DNA of 64,000 nucleotides from Planotetraspora silvatica (GCF_016863315.1 NZ_BOOQ01000050.1:44206-108205), one strand, 5' to 3'. Positions 8,885-17,260 are shown, counted from the first letter of the stretch. Program-made: numbers and translations. The notes: a model not told the origin generated them from the letters alone.

Positions 8885-8945
8885 GCAACCATCGGTTGCG
8901 TGTGACTCTAACGGTCACACCGGCGACCCGCAACCTCATGTTGCG
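8885..8945. promoter_or_regulatory. Three clustered inverted repeats (operator region)
   Basis: Repeat 1 (8885-8899) is GCAACC-N3-GGTTGC. Repeat 2 (8900-8920) is GTGTGAC-N7-GTCACAC. Repeat 3 (8929-8945) is CGCAAC-N5-GTTGCG. Repeats 1 and 3 share the motif GCAACC...GTTGC, spaced about 45 bp apart. On the minus strand a TAGAGT box lies in the spacer of repeat 2. The layout looks like a promoter with two copies of a dimeric repressor site, but no regulator gene is adjacent. Confidence 0.6.
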
Positions 8946-9190
8946 TAATGACCGTGAGTCGACCCGAGGGGACGCTTGACCAGGCGACGGCGGCCTTGGG
9001 TGCGGGAGTGACGGCCGTGCCGAGGTACGGATCGCTCATGCACGACTGCGTTGGAGCAAGTCATCCATCGATGGCACTCGGACGGCGATCCATCACGCGG
9101 TCTCGCCGTAGCGTGGGGCCTAGCGTGTGTCGTCCGTCGTGGTCGGGCAGCTTTCTCATTCGTCGCGTGCCCGACCACGCCCGGCTTCGG
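8946..9190. other. Non-coding stretch, possible decayed gene
   Basis: No convincing gene is seen. An ATG at 8948 on the plus strand lies just beyond the operator cluster, where a divergent regulator would be expected. The reading frame from it shows no recognisable HTH. It may be eroded remains. Confidence 0.35.
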
Positions 9191-9655
9191 TCAGTCGTGT
9201 ACGTGGCCGACGGCGTCGAAGACGGCGGCGGCCACCGCCTCGGGCTGAGACGCCCCGACGGCGTGGGAGGCACCCGCGAGCTCACGAGTTCCCCGCGAGC
9301 CGGCGCGTTCGGCCATGAACCTCAGCGCCGCGGCCGGAATGTTGAGATCGCGATCACCATGAACGAACCACGACGGCTTGGCACGCCAACCCGGCTCGCC
9401 CACCGTCAGCCCATCAGTCAGCGCCCGCTCGGTCACGCCCCCATAGGAATGGCCGACCAGAACAACTGGCCGGCCCAGCCCGGCGATCACGTCACGCACG
9501 TAGGCCGCGTCACCCTCCACACTCCGCAACGGGTTCGCCACCGCGACCGCCGACAGCCCACGGCCGTGCAAACGCTGGATGACACGATTCCAACTCGCCG
9601 ACTCAGCGAACGCACCATGGACCAGGACGACAACGGGCTGTTCGGTAATGGTCAT
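9191..9655 (-). pseudogene. Alpha/beta hydrolase with internal in-frame deletion
   Basis: The frame is open for 154 residues, but relatives are about 230. The N-terminal half is normal: VVVLVHGAFAESASWN, the AYVRDVIAGL helix and the nucleophile elbow GHSYGG near residue 70. Directly after it the sequence continues with TERALTDGLTVGEPGWRAKPSWF, which in relatives lies about 75 residues later. The acid (GDRDLNIP) and the His (GASHAVG) remain. The cap and lid region is missing, so it is probably inactive though still translatable. Its ATG overlaps the stop of the upstream esterase pseudogene by 4 nt. Confidence 0.7.
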
Positions 9656-10614
9656 GAATTCACCTTTCCAGAGGTCAGAGCAGTCTTAAGTACCTCGATG
9701 GCCTGCGCGATCGCGGCGCCTGCCGCCGCGGTCGAGCGGACGGGATTGAGCATCATGAAGTCATGCAGCGTGCCGTTGTAGTGGACGCTGATGGTAGGCA
9801 CCCCCGCCGCGATCAGCTTGCGGGCGTAAGCCTCACCCTCGTCGCGCAACACGTCGTTCTCGTCCACAACGACGAACGCCGGCGGCAGGTCTTCGAGATC
9901 GGCAAGGGTGGCGCGTAGCGGTGAGGCGGTGATCTCGGCACGCTGGGCGGGGTCAATGGTGTAGGCGTCCCAGAACCAGGCCATGGCGTTTGCGGTCAGG
10001 TAGGGGCCGTCGGCGAACTCGCGGTAGCTGTCGGTGTTCTGTGCGGCGTCGGTGACCGGGTAGTACAGCGACTAATGCACGAAGGTCACGTCGCCTCGCC
10101 GCTTGGCCAGGATGGTCAGCGCGGCGGTCATGTTGCCGCCGACCGAGTCGCCGGCCACCGCCAGCCGGGAGGCGTCCAGCCCTTCCTTCGCGCCGTGCCG
10201 CGTGATCCATTGCGCGGTGGCGTACGCCTGCTCGATCGCCACCGGGTAACGGGCCTCGGGCGAACGGTCATACTCCACGAACACCACTGCGGCCTGGGCG
10301 CCGACGGCCAGCTCGCGCACCAGCCGGTCGTGCGTGCCGGCGTTCCCCAGCACCCATCCGCCCCCATGGACGTAAAGGACGACGGGCAGCGTCCCGGCCG
10401 CTCCGGCGGGCTTGACGATGCGCACCCGCACGTCGCCGACCTCGGCCGCAACCGTGATCCACTTCTCCGCGACGTCGAGCTTGTCGATCGGTGCGGCCTG
10501 CAGGTCGTCCAGGACCTTGCGGGCGCCGTCGGTGCCAAGCTCGTACAGGAAGGGCGGCTTCGACGTCGCCTTCGCCAGCTCCTGGGCGGACGGCTCAAGG
10601 ATGTGTCTGCTCAT
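9652..10614 (-). pseudogene. HSL-type alpha/beta hydrolase (esterase) with one nonsense codon
   Basis: A full-length hormone-sensitive-lipase-type esterase, apart from an in-frame TAG at 10072-10074. The upstream part carries the oxyanion motif HGGGW and the nucleophile AGDSVGGN. The downstream part, in the same frame, continues SLYYPVTDAAQ, DENDVLRDEGE (acid) and NGTLHDFMML (His). Relatives have Gln before SLYYP, so CAG to TAG by one transition is the simplest explanation. The ATG at 10614 has an AGAAGG ribosome-binding site. Without suppression the product would lack the acid and His of the triad. Confidence 0.82.
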
Positions 10615-10787
10615 GATGTGCCTTCTCTGCTCGTGATTCTTGATGGTCGGCCAGTGCGCCCCGGCCCGGTACTGCTCGCGCGAGTCGAGCTCCCGGCGGA
10701 TCCCGCGTTCACGCCGTGGGGGAACACCGCCGGACACGACGTACGGGCGTTCCGGAGCACGACGATCCGCCACCGGTCGCCGACGCT

Positions 10788-11858
10788 CTACCGGCGCAGG
10801 TCGGGGGCGACGTATTCGAAGGTCGGCCCGGCCGCGGTGCCGTCCTCGTCCGGCATCCGCATCAGGGCCTGGGCTTGGGCCTTGAGCGCGTACATGGTGC
10901 CGGTGGCGACGGCGAGCAGCTTCGGGCTGCCGTTGAACGCCTGTTCCAGCAGGTGAAGGAGGCCGCAGTAAGTGTGGTTGAACTCTTCCTGAGCCGTGCG
11001 GATCGCACTGCCCACGGCATGATCGGCCAGCCTCGGGTTGCGTCTCATCGGACGGACGCCGGCGAGATCCACGCAGATCGCCTCGCCGGTGGGGCCGGAC
11101 TGAGGCGTGTCGCCGCGCCGGTACCGCCGGCCCACCTTGAGCTCCTGGAACCGGTAGAAGTGCCCCACCTCATCCCGATCAGGATGGAAGACGTCCTGGT
11201 CGCCGTCCCAGACCTCGCCGCGGGCCGTACCCTCGCCCTGCTCGACGATCTCCTCCAACGCCGCCAGCGCCGACGCCAGATCCGTGACCGCGATCAACCG
11301 CCCCGCGGTGTGCCGGAAGTGACCGGCGTCCACCTGGCGAACCGGATCACCGCTGAAGACCTCCCGCTCCCCGAGCCGGTCGCACAGATGGCGTAATCCC
11401 TGTTCGATCGCGTCGTAGAACTGCCCGATCGTCTCGTAGTCCTCGCCCTCCGCCGCAGCACCAGGCGGCGCCGGCCGCTCGATCCGCAAGAACATCTCCA
11501 GCGCTTCCCCGCCGAAGGGAAGCAGCGACAACTCCAAAGACCGATCGCCATGCGGCAGCCGCCGCGGATGCGACGGCAACATCCCCGGCATGTCCAGCCG
11601 CGGGCGGCCCCCGACGGCGTTCAACAGGTTCGCCGCCAACGTCAGATGCAACATCTCCTCGACGAAGACGCCGCCCACCACATCCACGGCTTCCGGATTC
11701 CGCTCCGGGTCCAGCGAATACAACGCACATAAGTAAGGCGGCAACGTCGCATGTTCCAACTCGATCGCCCACTGCAGATGCTCACGAAGGCCGTCGAGCG
11801 TGTCGATCCGCACCGACGAACCCGGAACGGCCGACCCTTGCTGCTCTATGTGATTCAT
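10788..11858 (-). CDS. Ferritin-like domain protein (VioB/iminophenylpyruvate dimer synthase type)
   Basis: 356 residues. The N-terminal half is a ferritin-like four-helix domain with metal-ligand motifs: LQWAIELEHATLPPYL near residue 27 and VFVEEMLHLTLAANLLNAVGG near residue 65. A later FYRFQEL and QEEFNHTYCGLLHLLEQ helix region follows. The family includes the VioB ferritin-like domain that dimerises indolepyruvate imine; many members sit in uncharacterised biosynthetic loci. The ATG at 11858 has a perfect GGAGGA site. A small acidic protein is encoded just upstream (11939-12169), 80 nt away, probably in the same transcript. Confidence 0.85.
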   Translation of the reverse strand: MNHIEQQGSAVPGSSVRIDTLDGLREHLQWAIELEHATLPPYLCALYSLDPERNPEAVDVVGGVFVEEMLHLTLAANLLNAVGGRPRLDMPGMLPSHPRRLPHGDRSLELSLLPFGGEALEMFLRIERPAPPGAAAEGEDYETIGQFYDAIEQGLRHLCDRLGEREVFSGDPVRQVDAGHFRHTAGRLIAVTDLASALAALEEIVEQGEGTARGEVWDGDQDVFHPDRDEVGHFYRFQELKVGRRYRRGDTPQSGPTGEAICVDLAGVRPMRRNPRLADHAVGSAIRTAQEEFNHTYCGLLHLLEQAFNGSPKLLAVATGTMYALKAQAQALMRMPDEDGTAAGPTFEYVAPDLRR

Positions 11859-11938
11859 ATGGTGTCTTTCCTCCGGTGTCTTGCCTCGGCTGTCTGAAGG
11901 GGTGGATTTCACCGGCGCCGGGCGGGTGCCGGGGCTCG

Positions 11939-12169
11939 TCACACGCGCGGATCATCTGGCCGGTGGTCGCCCTCCAGCGCCTCGACGGCGCCGAGTAGGC
12001 CACGCAGGCCGACCTCCTCGCGCTCGACGTCCGTCGGATCGAACTGCCAGTCGGTGACAGGCAGGTTCATGACCTCCTCCGCACGGCTCGACTCGACCAG
12101 GGTCACCTCCTCTTCGACCTCGATCTCGAGCTCGTACAGAAATCCGTCTTCGCCGCTCGTGGCGTTCAT
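11939..12169 (-). CDS. Small acidic protein upstream of the ferritin-like gene
   Basis: A 76-residue protein starting at an ATG with a strong GGAGGAAC ribosome-binding site. It is very acidic: an ELEIEVEEEVTLVE strand-like segment at residues 13-26, then PVTDWQFDPTDVEREEVGL and a DHRPDDP tail. I recognise no domain. Position and signal strength suggest a real partner of the ferritin-like enzyme: a substrate, carrier or assembly factor. A ribosomally made peptide substrate is possible, but no leader/core boundary is evident. Confidence 0.6.
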   Translation of the reverse strand: MNATSGEDGFLYELEIEVEEEVTLVESSRAEEVMNLPVTDWQFDPTDVEREEVGLRGLLGAVEALEGDHRPDDPRV

Positions 12170-12271
12170 CGTTCCTCCATGCATGGCTGGGATGTGTGTT
12201 CGGGGGGCCGGCTGAAGGCGTGGATCGCCCGCAGGCAGATCTGCCCGGAGACGAACAGGCGGGCGAAGCGC

Positions 12272-12296
12272 CCGCCCTGGCGAGTCGCCAGGGCGG
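12272..12296. terminator. Strong hairpin, possible terminator
   Basis: Perfect 12-bp arms (CCGCCCTGGCGA / TCGCCAGGGCGG) flank one base. The site lies in the 288-nt gap between the NmrA-like gene (ends 12458, leftward) and the small acidic gene (starts 12169). It lacks a U-tract and could instead be a repeat element. Nothing else is seen in this gap. Confidence 0.4.
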
Positions 12297-12457
12297 AGGC
12301 GGGACCGGCCCGATGGCGGGCCGCGATGTAGTCCGAACAGCCGCGCGGCGGCCCCGCATGCGGTCGGCATCGGTTCCAGCAGGATCGGCCGGGCTCCTGT
12401 TGTCCGCCGGTCGCCTCTTGCGGTCATGCCGTGGGCATGGAGCCACCTGTCGCTGAT

Positions 12458-13213
12458 CTACTTTCCGGTGGCGGTCCGGTCGAGCCAGTCGCGGTATCGG
12501 ATCTGGCCGAGGGTGGCGCCGTCACCGGGCACCAGCGTGCGCTCGCCCGGCACGCTGCCGAAGTAGCGCGCCTGCGGGTCGGTGACCACCTCACGCGGGT
12601 CGCCCCAGGCGGCCAGGGCCGTACGGAAGAACTCGTCCATCCGGAACTGCTCGGGCCCGGCCACCTCCACCCTGCCGTTCAGCGGCGTCCCGACTGCGAC
12701 CCGGCCGACCGCCTGAGCGACGTCCTCGCCCGCCATGGGCTGGAAGAGCACGGGCGCGATCCGCACCTTGTCGCCGTCCGTGGCCTCGTCCGCGATGCCG
12801 CGGACGAACTCGAAGAACTGAGTCGCGTGCACGAGCGAGAACGGGATCGACGAATTCTCGATCAGCTTCTCCTGAACGATCTTCGCCGCGAAGTAGCCGT
12901 TCTCCGGCATCTTCTCCGTGCCCACAACCGACACCGCGACGTGGTGACCGACACCCGCCGCCGCCTCCGCCGCGAGCAGATTACGCGTGGAGGTCTCGAA
13001 GAACTGCAGCACCGCGGCCCGCTCGAACGACGGAGAGTTCGACACGTCGACCACCACCTGCGCGCCCGCCAGCACCTCGGCCAGCCCTTCGCCGGTGAGG
13101 GTGTTGACCCCGGTGCTCGGCGCCGCCGCCACCGCTTCGTGGCCGTGCTCCCCCAGCTTTGTCACGAGCTTCGACCCGATGAGGCCGGTCCCGCCAATTA
13201 CCACGATCTTCAT
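12458..13213 (-). CDS. NmrA-like/atypical SDR NAD(P)-binding protein
   Basis: 251 residues with a Rossmann start (MKIVVIGGTGLIGSKLV) and an atypical SDR fold: VVVDVSNSPSF, VGHHVAVSVVG, YFAAKIVQEKLIENS (the Y...K pair region), PFSLVHATQFFEF and PMAGEDVAQAVGRVA. Family members use NAD(P)H to reduce small substrates or to sense redox state. The ATG at 13213 has AAGAAGG upstream. The upstream side holds only gene fragments, so it probably has its own promoter. Confidence 0.88.
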   Translation of the reverse strand: MKIVVIGGTGLIGSKLVTKLGEHGHEAVAAAPSTGVNTLTGEGLAEVLAGAQVVVDVSNSPSFERAAVLQFFETSTRNLLAAEAAAGVGHHVAVSVVGTEKMPENGYFAAKIVQEKLIENSSIPFSLVHATQFFEFVRGIADEATDGDKVRIAPVLFQPMAGEDVAQAVGRVAVGTPLNGRVEVAGPEQFRMDEFFRTALAAWGDPREVVTDPQARYFGSVPGERTLVPGDGATLGQIRYRDWLDRTATGK

Positions 13214-13380
13214 GATGAGCCTTCTTGTCCGCCGGGGCACTTGATCGCCGCCGGTCGCCAGTTAAGACAGGACAACCCTCCGGCATGTGACAGCTCCAGC
13301 GAAAAATTCTGGAGCGCACGCCGCCCGGGTCGACTCGTGGCCGGTCCAGCCCCTGCTGGAAGGCGCTGCCAGCCGATGAC

Positions 13381-13542
13381 GGGCAGGATTCCGCCCTCCC
13401 CCCGTAGCGCTTTGGAAGCAAGGGTGCCCGCCGCGTTCTCGGGTGCGATGAGACCCGACGGGTGGAACTGCACCAGCTCGGCGTCGCGGATGTGGCAGCC
13501 TGCGAGCACGGCCAGCCGGGACGAGTCCCCCGTGTTCTCGTC
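13381..13542 (-). pseudogene. Fragment of a succinate dehydrogenase/aspartate oxidase-type flavoprotein
   Basis: About 54 codons match the conserved middle of FAD-dependent fumarate reductase, succinate dehydrogenase or L-aspartate oxidase subunits: ENTGDSSRLAV, the DAELVQFHPSGL block and ALRGEGGILP. No FAD-binding N-terminus or C-terminal part is found on either side. It is a remnant of a gene otherwise lost from here. Confidence 0.65.
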
Positions 13543-13570
13543 CCGCCGAGAGGAGGTGCGCCGCCAAGTT

Positions 13571-13726
13571 GGCGGCGATCACGCCTACCATGCGACCCGC
13601 GCCGACCTGCTGCGCCGGCTGGGCCGCAGTCAGAAGTCGCGCGCGGCGTACGGCAAAGCCATCGAGCTTGCAGGCAACACCGCCGAGACCGCCTACCTGA
13701 CACGCCGCCGCGACCAGCTGGGGTAG
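13571..13726 (+). pseudogene. C-terminal fragment of an ECF sigma factor (ECF42-like)
   Basis: The last about 50 codons match the TPR-like C-terminal end of ECF sigma factors of the DUF6596 class: HATRADLLRRLGR, SRAAYGKAIELAGN and a final YLTRRRDQLG. The intact ECF42 gene at 32473 has a comparable end (AARADFLRRLHRW, AFLTERLGEV). The sigma2 and sigma4 regions are missing upstream, so it cannot function. It sits head-to-head with the flavoprotein fragment. Confidence 0.65.
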
Positions 13727-13792
13727 TGCCGGTCGCAGCCGGTTGCAGCCGCTTCGGCGTGGGCGAGGCCGACGCGGTACGGCCGGCTCGGC

Positions 13793-14308
13793 TCAGCGCT
13801 TCTTCTTCCCCGGGGCCTTGACGATCCGGGCACGGACCTGCGGGCGGGTGACGCTCCAGGCGACGCCCAGCAGCAGCAGTCCCTGCACGGCCTGCTCCAC
13901 GCGGGCCCACATCGGGTACGGGCCGGGCAGCAGCACCAGGGCGGCGATGCCGATCGGACCGACCACCGACACCCACAGCATGCGCATCCACGCCGAGCGG
14001 GCGCCGTCACGCATCCTGGCAGCCCAGCGCAGCGACAGCAGCGCCAGCAGCAGCACGCCGGCCGCCCGGATCCACACCACGGGGTCGAGACCCTCGCGGA
14101 AGAGGAACGCCAGACCGAGAAAGCCCACGCTGAGGCCGACGTTGGCCCGGAGCAGCGTGAAGGTCCATCGCGTCGGGGCATCGACGGCGGCAGGGGCAGG
14201 AGTGGGAATCGGAACCGGGACAGGATTGGCGAAGACGTCGGACCCGGCGGCGGGACCAGCGGTGACGGAGGCGGGAACGGTAGCGGGGGCGGTGTGCTGA
14301 GCGGTCAT
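13793..14308 (-). CDS. Small integral membrane protein, unknown function
   Basis: 171 residues: an Ala/Pro/Thr-rich N-terminus, then about four hydrophobic helices (LLRANVGLSVGFLGLAFLF, IRAAGVLLLALLSL, VVGPIGIAALVLLPG, VQGLLLLGVAWSV) and a basic tail ending KKKR. No domain is recognised. It is divergent from the sensor kinase at 14475 and may belong to that system's regulon. Confidence 0.65.
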   Translation of the reverse strand: MTAQHTAPATVPASVTAGPAAGSDVFANPVPVPIPTPAPAAVDAPTRWTFTLLRANVGLSVGFLGLAFLFREGLDPVVWIRAAGVLLLALLSLRWAARMRDGARSAWMRMLWVSVVGPIGIAALVLLPGPYPMWARVEQAVQGLLLLGVAWSVTRPQVRARIVKAPGKKKR

Positions 14309-14474
14309 CGTCCTGAACCTTTCGCAGTGTGTTGCGGTGATGTGGATGACGCTACGGATCAAGCACTGGCTGCCGGTATCCCGTTAGCCACCGTCCCGGG
14401 TGGGGCTGGACCCACTTGATCGCGGGGCCCAGGTGGGTACGCTCACCTCAGCGGGGGACGGCACACTTGGGGCT

Positions 14475-15809
14475 GTGGTGAACATCTGGGCGCCGGCCCG
14501 CGCGCACGGCGTGGCACTGACCCGCGGCCTGCTGCTCACCGGTCTGAAACCGGTGGCGACCGTGCTGGCCCTGCTCCCGGTTCTCGTCGTCGCCGACGGC
14601 TACGCCGGCGTGGTGTCCCTGACGCTGCTGATGATGTTCGTCCTCGGCCGCCGACTCGCCGGGCTGAGTCGTAAGCTGGCCGGTCGCTGGGGCGGCGTCG
14701 AGATCCCGGCCCCCTACCTGCCCCGCCCGGCGCTCAAGCAGGCCGAGCACGGGTGGTACTGGACCGGGTACGACTACCATCGCTCGCGCTGGGCGGCCAA
14801 GGCCTCGCTCTACACGAACTGGTTCTTCCGCGACCCCGCGAGCTGGCGCGACATGCTCTGGCTGCTGGTCGATCCGGTGGTCGGCGGCGTGTTGGCGCTG
14901 GCGCCCGCCGCGCTGGTCGCCTACGGGCTGGCGAGCGCGGTGCTGGCGTGGCTCCCCTGGAATGGCGCCGACCTGCCGGAGTTGGCGAGATACGGCGTCA
15001 TCCACGGCGGCTCCACCACCACGGCTCTGCTCGCCACGCTGGCCGGAGCGGCCATCCTGCTCCTCGGGGTCGCCGCGGCGCCCTCGGCCGTGCGCGCGCA
15101 CGCGCGCTGGACCCGGGCGCTGCTGGCCCCCACCAGACAGGCGTGGCTCGCCCGCCGCGTCGAGCGCCTCACCGAGACCCGCACCGACGCGATCAACGCG
15201 CAGGCCGCCGAGCTGCGCCGAATCGAGCGCGACCTGCACGACGGCGCCCAGGCCAGGCTGGTGGCGATCGGCATGACGCTCGGTGCGGCCGAGCAGTTGC
15301 TGCGGACCGACCCCCCAGCCGTCGCCCCGCTCCTCGCGGAGGCCCGCGAAAGCTCGGCCGCCGCGCTGCGTGAGCTGCGCGACCTGGTGCACGGAATCTA
15401 CCCGCCGGTACTGGCCGAACGCGGCCTCGGCGACGCGCTGCGCCTGATGGCCCTGGAGAACCCGCTGGACGTCACCGTCCAGGCCGATCTGTCCGGCAGA
15501 CCGGAGCCGCCGCTCGAGTCCGCCGCCTATTTCGCGGTGTCCGAGGCGCTCACCAACGTAGTCCGGCACGCCTGCGCACGTCACGCGCAGGTGGAGATAC
15601 GGCACGACGGCGAGTTGCTGCGCATCGTCGTGCGCGACGACGGCCAGGGCGGCGCCGACCCTTCGCGCGGCTCGGGCCTGCGGGGGCTGCAGCGCAGGCT
15701 CGGTGTCTTCGACGGTAACGTGATCGTGGACAGCCCCCGTGGTGGTCCGACCGAACTGACGATGGAGATCCCGTGCGCGTTGTCCTCGCCGAGGACCTCT
15801 ACCTCCTGA
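14475..15809 (+). CDS. Sensor histidine kinase (DesK/NarL-partner type)
   Basis: A membrane sensor domain with several hydrophobic segments (residues 1-220) is followed by HisKA_3 dimerisation (RIERDLHDGAQARL, phospho-His near residue 253) and a HATPase domain (SEALTNVVRHA, VRDDGQGGA, GSGLRGLQRRLG). It should phosphorylate the response regulator encoded immediately downstream, whose gene overlaps its 3' end by 37 nt. The start is uncertain: tandem GTGs at 14475/14478 follow a CACACT box and fit a leaderless message; a GTG at 14400 is also in frame. Confidence 0.9.
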   Translation: MVNIWAPARAHGVALTRGLLLTGLKPVATVLALLPVLVVADGYAGVVSLTLLMMFVLGRRLAGLSRKLAGRWGGVEIPAPYLPRPALKQAEHGWYWTGYDYHRSRWAAKASLYTNWFFRDPASWRDMLWLLVDPVVGGVLALAPAALVAYGLASAVLAWLPWNGADLPELARYGVIHGGSTTTALLATLAGAAILLLGVAAAPSAVRAHARWTRALLAPTRQAWLARRVERLTETRTDAINAQAAELRRIERDLHDGAQARLVAIGMTLGAAEQLLRTDPPAVAPLLAEARESSAAALRELRDLVHGIYPPVLAERGLGDALRLMALENPLDVTVQADLSGRPEPPLESAAYFAVSEALTNVVRHACARHAQVEIRHDGELLRIVVRDDGQGGADPSRGSGLRGLQRRLGVFDGNVIVDSPRGGPTELTMEIPCALSSPRTSTS

Positions 15810-16426
15810 GAGACGGGCTGTCCCGGCTCCTCCAGGCCCACGGTCTCGAGGTCGTCGCGGCCGTGGAGAGCGGCCCCGAACTCGCCGACGCCCTGGCCGA
15901 GCACCACCCCGACGTGGCCGTGGTCGACGTGCGGCTGCCGCCCACCTTCACCGACGAGGGCCTGCGAGTCGCGCTGGAGGCCCGCCGGGAGATGCCCGGC
16001 CTCCCCGTGCTGGTGCTCTCGCAGTACGTCCAGCAGCTCTACGCCCGCGAATTACTCGCCGACGGCACCGGCGGCGTCGGCTACCTGCTCAAAGACCGTG
16101 TCTTCAACGCCGAGCAGTTCGTCGACGCGGTACGGCGGGTCGCCGCCGGGGGCACCGCCATGGACCCCGAGGTGATCTCGCAACTGCTGGCCGGCACCGG
16201 GCGCGAGAGCACGCTGAGCCGCCTGAACCCGCGCGAGCTCGACGTGCTCGCCCTGATGGCCGAGGGCTATTCCAATGCCATCATCGCCCAGCGCCTCTTC
16301 CTCAGCGAGGGCTCGGTCAGCAAATACACCACCACGATCTTCGCCAAGCTCGACCTCGCGGCCTCGAACGACATCAACCGACGCGTGCTGGCCGTCCTCG
16401 CCTACCTCAACGGCATCGGACCCTGA
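15773..16426 (+). CDS. NarL/LuxR-type response regulator
   Basis: 217 residues. A receiver domain with the acidic pair AED, phospho-acceptor Asp in VAVVDVRLP near residue 50 and conserved Lys in YLLKDRV is followed by a LuxR HTH (LNPRELDVLALMAEGYSNAIIAQRL). It begins with GTG inside the kinase gene (37-nt overlap), so the two are translationally coupled. The HTH reads VSKYTTTIFAKLDL where most family members have VKTH-type motifs, a known subgroup variation. Targets may include the membrane protein at 13793. Confidence 0.92.
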   Translation: MRVVLAEDLYLLRDGLSRLLQAHGLEVVAAVESGPELADALAEHHPDVAVVDVRLPPTFTDEGLRVALEARREMPGLPVLVLSQYVQQLYARELLADGTGGVGYLLKDRVFNAEQFVDAVRRVAAGGTAMDPEVISQLLAGTGRESTLSRLNPRELDVLALMAEGYSNAIIAQRLFLSEGSVSKYTTTIFAKLDLAASNDINRRVLAVLAYLNGIGP

Positions 16427-16476
16427 CCCGCCGTCGAGCGCTGACACGTCAAGAGGTTCTCGAAGAAGATGTCGCA

Positions 16477-16492
16477 GAGGATGTCGAGAACG
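16477..16492 (+). repeat. Leader motif shared with the VOC paralogue at 34147
   Basis: GAGGATGTCGAGAACG occurs here and at 34067-34082, each time 65-80 nt before a VOC gene, with further similarity around it (GCTCCGTC downstream in both). This indicates that the duplicated unit included the leader. Confidence 0.5.
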
Positions 16493-16557
16493 GCCTGGCA
16501 GCTCCGTCTCAGGGGTGGATGCGGCCACCGGGTCGCACCACACCAAGGAGACCCAGC

Positions 16558-16998
16558 GTGACGATCCAGCGGATGGACAACGTCCTCATCGTTGTCGACG
16601 ACCTCGACCGTGTCATTTCGTTCTTCGTCGAACTCGGCATGGAGCTGGAGGGCAAGTCGCCGGTCGAGGGACGTTGGGTGGAGCGTGTCATCGGGATCGA
16701 CGACGTCCGGCAGGACATCGCAATGCTCCGGACCCCGGACGGCCACGGCCGAATCGAGCTGGCGATGTTCCACACGCCGAAGACGGTCAGCGCCGAGCCG
16801 AAGGACGCACCGGCGAACACGCTGGGCATTCGTCGCATCATGTTCGCCGTCGACGACATCGAGGACGTCGTTGCCCGCCTGCGCACCCACGGCGGCGAAC
16901 TCGTCGGCGAACTGGCGCAGTACGAGGACAGCTATCGGCTCTGCTACGTCCGCGGCCCCGAGGGCATCATCGTCGGCCTGGCCGAACAGCTCAGCTGA
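16558..16998 (+). CDS. VOC family protein (glyoxalase/bleomycin-resistance fold)
   Basis: 146 residues with two beta-alpha-beta-beta-beta units: MDNVLIVVDDLDRVISFFVELG at the start and RIMFAVDDIEDVVARLRTHG for the second unit, ending RGPEGIIVGLAEQL. The fold uses metal-dependent or pure binding chemistry; the substrate is unknown. The GTG at 16558 follows AAGGAG by 7 nt. It is a close paralogue of the gene at 34147, with conserved segments such as FFVELG-ELEG, VEG-WV and RTPDG-GR-EL. Confidence 0.87.
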   Translation: MTIQRMDNVLIVVDDLDRVISFFVELGMELEGKSPVEGRWVERVIGIDDVRQDIAMLRTPDGHGRIELAMFHTPKTVSAEPKDAPANTLGIRRIMFAVDDIEDVVARLRTHGGELVGELAQYEDSYRLCYVRGPEGIIVGLAEQLS

Positions 16999-17023
16999 GG
17001 GCCGCGCGCAGCCCCGGGCCGGC

Positions 17024-17260
17024 TCAGGTGCCCGGGCGCCGGGGAGCTGTCGGGACGGGCGGGTGTACAACGGGCAGGCCCGAGGTGCGCCAGGACTGGA
17101 ATCCACCCGGGATCTCGCCGTCGGCGGCCCGCTGGAACTCCGGTCGCGTGTCGACGAGCAGAGCCCCCCGCCGTACCGCGTGATAGGCCTGAACGGCGGT
17201 CAAGCGCTGCAGCCCCCGCCGCGCCCGGGCGAGCACGTGATCTATTCCCCCCGACTCCAT
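17024..17260 (-). pseudogene. Rhodanese-like protein with catalytic core excised
   Basis: The N-terminal rhodanese segment is intact (GLQRLTAVQAYHAVRRGALL, VDTRPEFQRAADGEIPG). It then jumps in frame to the C-terminal end (GGFQSWRTSGLPVV). Relatives have about 55 residues between these, including the cysteine loop (C-EGY-SSLAA type) that carries the persulfide. Without that loop no sulfurtransferase activity is possible. An ATG at 17287 is an alternative start. Confidence 0.7.

Noticed and set aside
12431..13726. 431-residue plus-strand frame
   Set aside because: Only its last about 50 codons match a family (ECF remnant). The rest is antisense to the NmrA-like gene.
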